DNA of 64,000 nt from Corallincola platygyrae. GTDB taxonomy: Bacteria; Pseudomonadota; Gammaproteobacteria; Enterobacterales; Neiellaceae. The position numbers and the translations under genes are program-made. The stretch's first letter is position 1. Each line of letters opens with the position of its first letter. Under the pieces are notes generated by a model. That model was not told the origin of the DNA. It did no database searches and was given only the letters and a program-made list of their open reading frames with translations. Shown here in pieces: positions 9,186 through 17,181 of this stretch. The DNA is taken from assembly GCF_039544265.1 (NCBI RefSeq), contig NZ_BAABLI010000004.1, forward strand, positions 62,001 to 126,000, read 5' to 3'.

Positions 9186-9638
9186 TCACTCTATCACTAA
9201 CTGGCTCCGCAGTTTTTTATGCAACGCACCAAAAATTACGATTGTGACAGTGCCTAATAGAACAGGGAAAACCAGGAAGTCCCAGTCTACACCCGCCAGC
9301 ATGATCAGAATTGGGTTGGCTCCGGCAGGCGGGTGAGTCGTGCCTGTCAGTAACATGCCGGTAATAGCAACACCAGTGGCAATGGCTATAGAGAGCGGAT
9401 GAACGCCGAGTAACTGCGCTAACGCCAGTCCGACAAATGCCGCCAACAGATGACCAAGTACGACATTCTTTGGTTGAGCGAGTGGGCTATCTGGCAATCC
9501 AAATACCAGAACCGCAGAGGCACCGAATGGGGCCATCAAAAACAGATGTTGTGGCTGAAGGCTATCAGCGTAGGCCAGTAACCCTATCGCCAATGCCGCA
9601 GAAAACCCCGAAAAGATCGCGACGACTAACTTATTCAT
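9186..9638 (-). CDS. HPP-family integral membrane protein
   Basis: A 150-residue membrane protein with about four transmembrane segments and the HPP-family signatures PFGASAVL (37-44), LAQP (53-56) and THPPAGANP (101-109). HPP proteins are bacterial and plastid membrane proteins; some plant and cyanobacterial members transport nitrite, but bacterial substrates are mostly unknown. The start at 9638 follows AGGAG 10 nt upstream; a longer frame to 9740 runs through the regulatory region. It is divergent from the TetR gene across two operator-like palindromes and is therefore a likely target of that regulator. Confidence 0.85.
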   Translation of the reverse strand: MNKLVVAIFSGFSAALAIGLLAYADSLQPQHLFLMAPFGASAVLVFGLPDSPLAQPKNVVLGHLLAAFVGLALAQLLGVHPLSIAIATGVAITGMLLTGTTHPPAGANPILIMLAGVDWDFLVFPVLLGTVTIVIFGALHKKLRSQLVIE

Positions 9639-9679
9639 GGTGCAACGCTCCTGTATCTCAAGAAGTAAACAAAACGTAT

Positions 9680-9734
9680 GGTAGACAAGTCTGTCTCCTT
9701 TGTTTTTATCAAGGTAGACAACTTTGTCTACCTC
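9680..9734. promoter_or_regulatory. Paired TetR-type operators
   Basis: A perfect inverted repeat, AGGTAGACAA-ct-TTGTCTACCT, lies at 9713-9734. A degenerate copy, GGTAGACAAGTCTGTCTCC, lies at 9680-9698. The AGACA/TGTCT cores have the same 4-bp spacing in both and are 33 bp (about three helical turns) apart. Placed between the divergent HPP and TetR-family genes, they are inferred to be the binding sites through which the TetR protein represses both promoters. Confidence 0.8.
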
Positions 9735-9765
9735 TGTCAATATTGGTTTGAGATAAGAGGTAGCG

Positions 9766-10311
9766 ATGACAGATAAACGCGCACTACTGACAGACTCCGC
9801 TCTGCAGCTGTTTTATGAAAAAGGCATTAACTCGGTCGGCATCAATGAGGTGCTCAAGGTATCCGGCGTGGCCAAGAAAACCCTCTATAACCATTTTGAT
9901 AGTAAAGAAGCTTTGGTATTGGCCACGTTAGAGGCCCGTGATCAGATCTTCTTAGGATGGCTGGCAAAGCGGCTTTCGGAAGCTAGCTCTAACGCTGAGC
10001 TGGTTGAGGCTTTGTTTGCATCACTGACAGATTGGTTTAACAGCAGAGTGCCTGAATTGCCTCCTTTCCGCGGCTGTTTCTTTATCAACTCCTCGATTGA
10101 GTGTGGCGAAACCAGTAAAGCCGTTTCGATCTACTGCCAGACCCATAAAGCCAAAGTGCGTGAATTGATCGAGAACCAGTTGGCCGAACCAAATGCCTCC
10201 TTGCTTGATGCGCTTTGCCTGTTGAAAGAGGGGGCTATTGTATCTGCCTATGTCAGCCAGGATCTGGAGGCAGCCAACAAAGCGGTACCTTTGGCAATGG
10301 CATTTGTTTAA
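9766..10311 (+). CDS. TetR/AcrR-family transcriptional regulator
   Basis: A 181-residue repressor with an N-terminal helix-turn-helix typical of the family (recognition helix around VSGVAKKTLYNHF, about 32-45) and a C-terminal all-helical ligand-binding domain. A GAGG site precedes ATG 9766. It is divergent from the HPP membrane-protein gene with two operator-like palindromes between them, so autoregulation and control of the HPP gene are expected. The inducer is not predictable from sequence. Confidence 0.9.
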   Translation: MTDKRALLTDSALQLFYEKGINSVGINEVLKVSGVAKKTLYNHFDSKEALVLATLEARDQIFLGWLAKRLSEASSNAELVEALFASLTDWFNSRVPELPPFRGCFFINSSIECGETSKAVSIYCQTHKAKVRELIENQLAEPNASLLDALCLLKEGAIVSAYVSQDLEAANKAVPLAMAFV

Positions 10312-10379
10312 TGGCATTTCATGTTATCGCCGCAAGAGCCTGATACAATCGCTGCCGATTTCAATCAACCGGAAAGCCA

Positions 10380-10853
10380 ATGAGCTATATCGCCCTATCT
10401 GAGCATAAAAAGGCTTGGATCTTCAGACGCCAGGATCTGCCAATTGCTGAGGCTGATGCCGCCTTGATCAAGCCAATGACCGCAGAGCGCGCGGCGACGC
10501 TGTGGAAAGCGCAGGTGAGCAAACAGGCTGATCATCCCGACTTCTTTAAGAAGGGTGACTGGGCATTCAGCGTCGAAACCTGGAAAGAGGAAGGTGATTG
10601 GGAATCCCGTTGGGACAGTGATGAGGCCGCTCTACCGGAAGAGGTACTGCAGCATTGTGACTGGCAGGACAACACCGTGGTGTATTACTGCAACGATCAG
10701 AAGAGCGTGATCGAGACGACTTGGGAAGTATTTCAGCGATGCTGGAAAAACTTCCTGTTTATGGATGACGGTGCATTGTTGATCGGCAAGAAGCGAAATG
10801 AAGTGGTGCAGTTCCTTTCCAATGGCAGTTATCGTATTGGATCAAAGCCCTGA
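10380..10853 (+). CDS. DUF2947-like hypothetical protein
   Basis: A 157-residue soluble protein rich in Trp, Lys and Asp/Glu (MSYIALSEHKKAWIFRRQ at the start). The pattern matches my memory of the DUF2947 family of gammaproteobacteria, for which no function is known. There is no signal peptide or membrane segment. Its last 12 bp overlap the 3' end of the convergent LysR gene. Confidence 0.75.
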   Translation: MSYIALSEHKKAWIFRRQDLPIAEADAALIKPMTAERAATLWKAQVSKQADHPDFFKKGDWAFSVETWKEEGDWESRWDSDEAALPEEVLQHCDWQDNTVVYYCNDQKSVIETTWEVFQRCWKNFLFMDDGALLIGKKRNEVVQFLSNGSYRIGSKP

Positions 10854-11783
10854 CCTGGCTTCCTCCTCCGGCCTGACTTCATTTGCCACCTGTTTTATCT
10901 GCTGCCTGATCCAACGCCGAATGCGGTCATCATGGGTGCGTTGGTGCCAGGCCTGAACCACCTCCACTTTTGGTAACGTTAACGGTGGACAGAACTGTAT
11001 GAGTCCAGGATCATTTTTCACTGCGTTATCGGCGATCGAGCCTAAACAGGTCAGGAGAAAATCACTCTGTTTCACCACCTGAGGCGGCGCCGAAAAACTG
11101 CCGATACCGGCGGCTATCTGCCGGGTTTTACCCAGCTTCAGCAGCGCTTTGTCTGCGACGCCATCCAGGTCGCCAGTCAGTGTCGTGACAATATGCGGCG
11201 CAGCCAGGTAAGCCTCAAGATCCATCCCTTTGCTGATAAAAGGATTTTCAGCTCTGGCCAGCACTTTGAACTGCTCACGCAACAAGGTCTGTTGGTAAAA
11301 GCTATCTGGCAGGTTATTGAAAAAGCCCGCAATGGCGATATCGCAAAGGCCGTTCTCTAATTCTTGTTTGGGCAGTTTTCCCTGAGTGTTGTGGGTAACC
11401 AACCTGAGTTTTGGCGCTTGTTGATGTATGCGAGGCAGCAGCACGGGCAGTATCAGTTGCTCCATATAGTCGGTGGTGAAGATATGGATAGTGTCTGCCT
11501 TACTAAGAAAATCGTGGCCCTCGCTGTCTTGGTAAAAACGTTCCAGTTGAGCGACCAGCTTTAACAACTCGGGGGCCAGAGCATGGGCCTTTGGTGTTGG
11601 CGTAAGCCCTCTTGCTGCCCGCACAAACAGAGGGTCATCAAACTCATCTCTAAGCTTTTTCAGTTTATGACTGAGTGCGGGTTGGCTGAGCGCCATGCGC
11701 TCAGTGGCCGCTGAGAGGCTTTGCTCTTCGTAAAGCACCTTAAACAGGTAAAGAAGATTGCTGTCTTTCGAAGTGATATTCAA
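10842..11783 (-). CDS. LysR-family transcriptional regulator
   Basis: A 313-residue LysR-type regulator: winged HTH at about 8-66 (LSAATERMALSQPALSHKLK) and an effector-binding domain from about 95. The only in-frame start that keeps the HTH intact is TTG at 11783, without an obvious strong Shine-Dalgarno. Divergently oriented to the oxidoreductase gene at 11912, its probable target. An AATGA...TCATT inverted pair (11790-11794 and 11811-11815) in the intergenic region could be part of its operator. Confidence 0.88.
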   Translation of the reverse strand: MNITSKDSNLLYLFKVLYEEQSLSAATERMALSQPALSHKLKKLRDEFDDPLFVRAARGLTPTPKAHALAPELLKLVAQLERFYQDSEGHDFLSKADTIHIFTTDYMEQLILPVLLPRIHQQAPKLRLVTHNTQGKLPKQELENGLCDIAIAGFFNNLPDSFYQQTLLREQFKVLARAENPFISKGMDLEAYLAAPHIVTTLTGDLDGVADKALLKLGKTRQIAAGIGSFSAPPQVVKQSDFLLTCLGSIADNAVKNDPGLIQFCPPLTLPKVEVVQAWHQRTHDDRIRRWIRQQIKQVANEVRPEEEARSGL

Positions 11784-11859
11784 ATCTTGAATGATATCTA
11801 TAAAACATATTCATTAGTTTTAACTCTATCCTGCACCTAGACTTTCCGTCAATGAATAG

Positions 11860-11886
11860 CGCGATGGCTCTTATCCAGACATCGCG
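11860..11886 (+). promoter_or_regulatory. 5'-leader hairpin before the oxidoreductase gene
   Basis: CGCGATG (11860-11866) and CATCGCG (11880-11886) form a perfect 7-bp stem around 13 nt, 25 nt ahead of ATG 11912. It could be a leader hairpin or a protein-binding palindrome for the divergent LysR regulator; the sequence does not decide between them. Confidence 0.45.
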
Positions 11887-11911
11887 AGGTCGATTAAAAA
11901 GAGGCTAAGGT

Positions 11912-12934
11912 ATGAATGAATTACGTGTAGGTATTGTTGGCGCGGGAATGATTGCCGGTGTGCTAGCTAATGCCATTAATCAAGCGACAGGAGCAAAACT
12001 GGTGGCGGTTGCCAGTCGCCGTCGAGAGAGTGCCGAGCAGCTAGCCTCTGAGTTTTCGATTCCCACCGTATTTGATGATTGGCAGAGCCTGATTGGCTCT
12101 GATCAGCTTGACGCGGTTTACATCGCCACGCCCACAGCGGTGCGAGAAGAGATAGCTGTGGCAGCGGCCAATGCTGGCAAACATGTTATCGGTGAAAAAC
12201 CATTTGCGTCGGCGGGCTCCCTCGAGCGAATCATCGCTGCCGCACAGGCCAATGGCGTGGCCTTTATGGATGCTACACACTTTGTTCATCATCCACGTAC
12301 ATTACAAATCAAAGCGCAGGTAGACGAAGAGATCGGTTCGCCAAAAGTGGTACGCACCAGCTTTTTCTTCCCCTTTATGGATCGCAGTAATATTCGTTTT
12401 AATCCAGAAAAAGAACCAACAGGAGCTGTAGGGGATATGGCCTGGTACTCGATGCGAGCCATCACTGAATATCTGCAGCCAGAAGCCCCGGTGAAGTTGG
12501 TTTCAGGTGGCATCGTCAGGGACCAAGAGACTGGCGCAGTTGTCCGTGGCACGGGTGTGATTCAGTTCGAAGATGGTAAGTCATCCAGCTTTGATTTCGG
12601 CTATGACGCTGGTGTCTGCCTGATGGACCTGGACATTTTGGGTGAGCGAGGCATGTTGCATCTGAATGACTATGTGCTCGATTGGAAACAGGGATTTGCG
12701 TTTGACCATGCAGATCACACAGTTGGTTATACCCGCCGCACAGAGATGCAAGCGCCTTCAGAATTTGTCTATGTCGAAGCGGAAAGCGACAAACCTCAGG
12801 CAGTTAAATTGGTGGAGGACTTCGTGGAAATCACACAAGCGCCCACAGGCAAATTAGCAAAGCGAAGTGCAGAGATATCACTGCAAACCCAAAAGTTACT
12901 TGACGCGTATTGGAACAGTGTCCAAAGCGCTTAA
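11912..12934 (+). CDS. Gfo/Idh/MocA-family NAD(P)-dependent oxidoreductase
   Basis: A 340-residue cytoplasmic oxidoreductase. The N-terminal Rossmann fold has GIVGAGMIAG (about 8-17) and the family motif EKPF (about 94-97); the C-terminal alpha/beta domain binds substrate. Family members oxidise sugars, inositols and related polyols. The substrate here cannot be inferred. An AAAGAGGCTAAGG site precedes the start. It is divergent from a LysR regulator and 53 bp ahead of a secreted DJ-1/PfpI protein, possibly one unit. Confidence 0.9.
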   Translation: MNELRVGIVGAGMIAGVLANAINQATGAKLVAVASRRRESAEQLASEFSIPTVFDDWQSLIGSDQLDAVYIATPTAVREEIAVAAANAGKHVIGEKPFASAGSLERIIAAAQANGVAFMDATHFVHHPRTLQIKAQVDEEIGSPKVVRTSFFFPFMDRSNIRFNPEKEPTGAVGDMAWYSMRAITEYLQPEAPVKLVSGGIVRDQETGAVVRGTGVIQFEDGKSSSFDFGYDAGVCLMDLDILGERGMLHLNDYVLDWKQGFAFDHADHTVGYTRRTEMQAPSEFVYVEAESDKPQAVKLVEDFVEITQAPTGKLAKRSAEISLQTQKLLDAYWNSVQSA

Positions 12935-12987
12935 TCACCAATCCGTTATTTAGTTGGTCAGTTTTTGAATTATCAGGAGAGAATACG

Positions 12988-13728
12988 ATGAAAATGCTAG
13001 TGAAAGGTTTATTGCTTGCGGCTTTGTCTCTGGCGTCGGTTGCCGGATGGGCTGCAGATAAAGTGTTGATGGTGGTTACCAGCCATTCTGAGATGGGCGA
13101 TACCGGAGAGAAAACCGGCTTCTGGTTGGCGGAGCTGACTCATCCATATTATGCGCTGGCTGATGCAGGCTTTAAGGTCGATATCGTCAGTATCAAAGGT
13201 GGTAAAGCCCCAGTTGATCCGCGCAGCTTGGATGAGAAAGACGCTGAAAATGCGCGTTTCCTAGCGGACCCTAAATTGAAATCAGCGATTGAAAATACGC
13301 CAACGTTGGCATCTGTGAACCCGGCTGATTACAGCGCGGTTGTCTATGCGGGTGGCCACGGCACCATGTGGGACTTCCCTAACAACCCAGACGTAAATCG
13401 TGTATCAGCATCGATCTACGAAAAGGGCGGCGTGGTTGCGGCGGTATGTCACGGCCCGGCTGCACTACTGGATATCAAGCTGAGTGATGGCAGCTACCTG
13501 ATTGCTGGCAAGCAGGTGACCGGATTCTCCAATTTGGAAGAAGAGCAGATCAAGCTGACAGAGGTGATGCCGTTCCTACTCCAGGACCAGATGATCGAGC
13601 GCGGTGCCAGCTTCAGCAAAGCGGCGCCATGGCAGAGCAAAGTGGTTGTTGATCAGCGTGTAGTTACCGGTCAAAACCCACAGTCGGCAAAGCTTTTGGG
13701 TGAGAAAGTGGCAGAGTTGCTGAAGTAA
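12988..13728 (+). CDS. Exported DJ-1/PfpI-family protein
   Basis: A 246-residue protein with a signal peptide (cleavage near GWAA, about residue 22) and a DJ-1/PfpI (type 1 glutamine amidotransferase-like) fold. The nucleophilic elbow AAVCHGPAAL holds Cys154 next to His155, as in Hsp31/glyoxalase-III-like members; an upstream Glu/Asp is expected to assist. Periplasmic DJ-1 relatives are seldom characterised; a role in carbonyl or protein-damage repair is inferred from the family only. The start at 12988 follows AGGAGA 7 nt upstream; a longer frame from 12910 overlaps the preceding gene and would hide the signal peptide. Confidence 0.88.
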   Translation: MKMLVKGLLLAALSLASVAGWAADKVLMVVTSHSEMGDTGEKTGFWLAELTHPYYALADAGFKVDIVSIKGGKAPVDPRSLDEKDAENARFLADPKLKSAIENTPTLASVNPADYSAVVYAGGHGTMWDFPNNPDVNRVSASIYEKGGVVAAVCHGPAALLDIKLSDGSYLIAGKQVTGFSNLEEEQIKLTEVMPFLLQDQMIERGASFSKAAPWQSKVVVDQRVVTGQNPQSAKLLGEKVAELLK

Positions 13729-13753
13729 GTTAAGACTTCTTCAACCAATTCAG

Positions 13754-13782
13754 AAGGCCTGCTTTTAATAGCGGGCCTTTTT
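13754..13782 (+). terminator. Rho-independent terminator
   Basis: AAGGCCTGC (13754-13762) pairs, with one G-T wobble, with GCGGGCCTT (13771-13779), followed by TTT. It lies 25 bp after the DJ-1 gene. Confidence 0.9.
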
Positions 13783-13917
13783 CTGTGCGTTCGCTTAAAC
13801 AAACTATACTCACTTCACCAATAGCCTGCCTGTGCATCTGACTGCACTGCAGTACAGGCCTTAGCACTTTAAAGGGCAACTCTCACAGAGTTACCCAAAA
13901 CAACAAAGGACTAAGGT

Positions 13918-14871
13918 ATGAGCGATGAACTAGGTGGCTGCAATTGCGGCCCACAATCACACCCTGAACTCTCTTCACCAGAAATCCCTTATCCCATTGA
14001 GCAAACCACACTCTCGGCGATAGAGCCTTTAGTTGATCTGCTCAGCGCATTCAATGGCCAAACTGAGTGTGGCAATGAAGAACCTGTGATGGCCGTAGGG
14101 CATCAATTGCTTGAAGCGGGAAATGCCATGCTGTTGATGGGGGATGGCCTAGCTGATGTGGAAACCGATGGTTTGCGCAGTCGTGACCGGCTGGTAGACG
14201 ACCTGGAAATGCTGTTTGTTGAGCTGGGCGATAGCTTGTACACCGCAGGCAAAGAAGCGGTGGATTGTCAGGCCAGTGATGCCGCGTCATTGATGTCACA
14301 ATCAGCAGAGCTATTGACAGGTATCTCTGATGTGTTGGGCGAGGGCAGCTTTGAGATCGGCGCCAGTCAGATATTTCCTACCTACGCTTCTGTGCTTGGC
14401 GCTCCCGCCGAGGGGTTGCTGGCCATGGGGCAGGCGCTCAAGAGCAAATCCAAAAACCAAGCTGAAAAGATTGCTGCGGCGAATTCGCTGCTAGCTATCT
14501 CAACAACCAGTGCAGCCGCCTGTTTGGACGCTATTTACGGTTCGACCGGTTTGTATGTCAATGACGCCCGGACGGTCCATCTCGATCCCGCGTGTGTCGG
14601 CTGCCCTCATGTGGGTTGCACTACCTATTGTAATGACAGGTATGTCGCGCGGATTGGCTGTACCAGCAGCGGTGCCTTTACTGTATGTCGATGGAATGTG
14701 GTGCGAACCATCAAAACTGTCTGCTGCTGTTACGCCTCGGGTTGGGATAAGTTCTGGGCGATTAACTGCTGTAAAAAACAGATTTCACTGCGTACTCGGC
14801 GCCTGATCAAACGAACCACCCATTTGGGTGATCCACCAACTGCGCCATTTAACGTAGTTACGCTTTGCTGA
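13918..14871 (+). CDS. Cysteine-rich protein of unknown function
   Basis: A 317-residue protein I do not recognise. It starts MSDELGGCNCGPQ, without signal peptide. Residues about 25-205 are helical and low in cysteine, with a recurring pattern of Leu/Met-rich helices containing Gly-Asp/Glu turns, suggesting a helical bundle. Residues about 220-290 are a dense cysteine region (CVGCPHVGC, TTYC, a VCCCY run, NCC), with twelve cysteines after residue 215. It resembles a metal-binding or disulfide-rich tail. The AAGGA site before ATG 13918 is good and the frame is open throughout, so it is probably real. It sits alone between two terminated genes. Confidence 0.75.
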   Translation: MSDELGGCNCGPQSHPELSSPEIPYPIEQTTLSAIEPLVDLLSAFNGQTECGNEEPVMAVGHQLLEAGNAMLLMGDGLADVETDGLRSRDRLVDDLEMLFVELGDSLYTAGKEAVDCQASDAASLMSQSAELLTGISDVLGEGSFEIGASQIFPTYASVLGAPAEGLLAMGQALKSKSKNQAEKIAAANSLLAISTTSAAACLDAIYGSTGLYVNDARTVHLDPACVGCPHVGCTTYCNDRYVARIGCTSSGAFTVCRWNVVRTIKTVCCCYASGWDKFWAINCCKKQISLRTRRLIKRTTHLGDPPTAPFNVVTLC

Positions 14872-14955
14872 TTGGATCCTTTAGCGGCAAGTTGTCGTAC
14901 TTAATTCAAAGCGTTAGCTGGGCTTCGGCTTGGGTGATAACAAAGGAGAGTTGAT

Positions 14956-15165
14956 ATGAAATATCTGTGGGTTGGACTATTCAGCGTCTTTTTAGTGGCA
15001 TGCAGCAGTACCCAGTACATTATGAGTACCTCCGATGGTCAATTGGTGACCGCTTATGGCAAGCCAATCCTTGACGAAGAAACTGGGATGTACAAGTACG
15101 AAGATGAAGATGGTCGTGAGATGTATCTGGAAAAGGACAAAGTAGTACAGATTATGGAGCGCTAG
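14956..15165 (+). CDS. Small YgdI/YgdR-type lipoprotein
   Basis: A 69-residue lipoprotein: signal peptide with lipobox LVAC (Cys16), then one small beta domain (QYIMSTSDGQLVTAYGKP, ending DKVVQIMER) that matches the YgdI/YgdR (DUF903) SH3-like fold. These are abundant small lipoproteins of unknown role in the enterobacterial envelope. AAAGGAGAG precedes the start. A strong terminator follows, so it is monocistronic. Confidence 0.88.
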   Translation: MKYLWVGLFSVFLVACSSTQYIMSTSDGQLVTAYGKPILDEETGMYKYEDEDGREMYLEKDKVVQIMER

Positions 15166-15192
15166 CGCTCACCACCAGAGTTTAGTTAAAAC

Positions 15193-15218
15193 GGGGCCAT
15201 TGGGCCCCTTTTTTTTTA
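15193..15218 (+). terminator. Rho-independent terminator
   Basis: GGGGCC (15193-15198) and GGCCCC (15203-15208) form a stem around ATTG, followed by ten consecutive T residues. Confidence 0.95.
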
Positions 15219-15345
15219 CTTTCAAGATATTAGCCTTGGTTTTTAAGGGCTGTATGAAACATGAACAATGTGTTAGATTAGGCGTTTTAGGAGATTCTAA
15301 ACCAAGCTGGGTGACGCCAAAGGCACAGTTATCGTTCGGGTAGTG

Positions 15346-17157
15346 ATGAAAGGAATTCAAGTCAAAGCGTGGATAGCAGGACGCTCAGTTACACAGGCGT
15401 ACCGTCGAAACTATTTATCCATCCAAAATAGGCTCTCTTTATCTACAAGAGCATTCTTTTTTTTGTTTGTTGGGGTACTTTTAAGTAGTTTTTCGCTGAC
15501 ACTTCAGGCATCGACAATCGATCAAATGCTGGAAAATGCGCTGAATAAGCGTCTGACGGACAAAGCGGAGTTTGCGCTTGCACTTGATCAACTTGAGGCC
15601 AGAAAAGCCAGCTTCACGCCTCCTCAGCGCTATGCTTTTGAATATCTTCAAGCTGTTTATGATTATCGTAGCGGGGATATTGCCTCTGCGGTAACGCGCT
15701 ATAAGGGACTGGTGCAGCAGTCAACAGATCTGAAGACTCAGTATCGCGCACTTGTATCATTGGCCAATATCTACTCCCTTAAGGGAGACGCCGAACAGGC
15801 ATTTGCATTGGCAGACAGGTTTCTTGCCCCCAAATACCACGACCTTGATTTCGATATCAAACAACACGCCTATATCGTATTGGCCTATATCTATCTTCAA
15901 GGGGAATTGATCCCCGAAGCTGAAGAAGCACTGTTACTTGTCGATGAATCATCCCTGCCTGAAAGTGAGATGTGCGTTTTTGCATCTACCCGTATTGGTA
16001 TAGCCTTCAAGGCGGGGGGAATGAACCCGGATGATTATGATGAGAAAGCGGACGTGTGCCTTTCACTTGACCAGGATATTTTTCTTTACGTGGCCTCGTT
16101 GTATAAGGTCCAGGCCTACCTGAGCAATGGTAGCTTGATTCAAGCTAGGGCAATATTAGAACGATATGAAGCGGGTATTGCGAGGATACAGTATTCAAAC
16201 TTGTCTGCGGTGTTTTACGCGCTAAAGGCGAGGGTCGCGTTGCTCGAAGGTAACCTCGAATACGCCGAGTCTTTTGGCCTGACAGCGCTTAATTACGCCA
16301 ATATGGGCAGCTATCTCGAAGCGCATGTTTTGGTACATGGTGTGCTGGCCGATATCTACTTCGAACTAGATAGCCTGACTGAGATGCGCCACCATATGTT
16401 GGCTTATGATGGGGCTTTTAAATCACAGATCAATGCCACTCGAAGCAGCGCCATCGCCTATTACACAGTCAAGCTCTTGAGTCAGCAAAAGCAGTTCCAG
16501 ATTGAGGAACTGAATAAGCAGATGGCGACCATCAAGCTTGAAGCGGAACTGGCTGAAGTCGAAGTAGAAAATCGCCGTCTATATCTCGTGCTGCTCGTAG
16601 TCTGTACTGCATGTATTGGGCTTTGGAGCCTCAAGAACCAAAGTGCTAAGCGCAGATTAAAGCGCATGGTTGAAGTGGATGAACTAACTCAAGTTTATTC
16701 TCGTGCCTATGGCACTCGCCTGATCTCATCAACATTGAAACATTATAAGTCGGCAGGCCAGGATGTCGGTTTGTTGCTGATCGATCTCGACCACTTTAAG
16801 TCCATTAACGACAGCTTTGGTCATGGTGTCGGTGATTGGGCTTTGAAAGAAGCGGCACGCACCATTAAATCGGTGGCGCGTAAAGTTGATATCGTAACCC
16901 GATATGGTGGTGAAGAGTTTTGTGTCTTGCTGCCCAGTTGTAGTCATGAAAGTGCCATGCAGGTTGCTGAAAAGTGCCGAGCAGCGCTGGCCGCCATTGA
17001 TACCGAGATGAGTGGTTTTAACTTCTCTATCCGTGGCAGTATTGGTCTGGCTGTCGCCAGCGAAGCGGGTTACAGCTTTAAAGCTCTGTTTGATAGTGCT
17101 GACAGTGCGCTCTATCGTGCCAAATCCGATGGCCGAAATCGGGTTGTAACAGCTTAG
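15346..17157 (+). CDS. Membrane GGDEF diguanylate cyclase with periplasmic TPR-like sensor
   Basis: A 603-residue inner-membrane enzyme that makes cyclic di-GMP from GTP. Order: an N-terminal hydrophobic segment (about 36-55), a periplasmic helical region with TPR-like pairs (about 60-370), a coiled coil (about 380-410, rich in Glu/Lys/Gln), a second transmembrane segment (about 411-430), and a cytoplasmic GGDEF domain. The active-site motif is GGEEF (521-525), and the inhibitory I-site RKVD (512-515) sits the canonical five residues upstream, so activity and product inhibition are expected. ATG 15346 or the GTG at 15343 are both possible starts. No EAL domain. Confidence 0.92.
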   Translation: MKGIQVKAWIAGRSVTQAYRRNYLSIQNRLSLSTRAFFFLFVGVLLSSFSLTLQASTIDQMLENALNKRLTDKAEFALALDQLEARKASFTPPQRYAFEYLQAVYDYRSGDIASAVTRYKGLVQQSTDLKTQYRALVSLANIYSLKGDAEQAFALADRFLAPKYHDLDFDIKQHAYIVLAYIYLQGELIPEAEEALLLVDESSLPESEMCVFASTRIGIAFKAGGMNPDDYDEKADVCLSLDQDIFLYVASLYKVQAYLSNGSLIQARAILERYEAGIARIQYSNLSAVFYALKARVALLEGNLEYAESFGLTALNYANMGSYLEAHVLVHGVLADIYFELDSLTEMRHHMLAYDGAFKSQINATRSSAIAYYTVKLLSQQKQFQIEELNKQMATIKLEAELAEVEVENRRLYLVLLVVCTACIGLWSLKNQSAKRRLKRMVEVDELTQVYSRAYGTRLISSTLKHYKSAGQDVGLLLIDLDHFKSINDSFGHGVGDWALKEAARTIKSVARKVDIVTRYGGEEFCVLLPSCSHESAMQVAEKCRAALAAIDTEMSGFNFSIRGSIGLAVASEAGYSFKALFDSADSALYRAKSDGRNRVVTA

Positions 17158-17181
17158 TCATACACGAAAGGTCAACACGCC

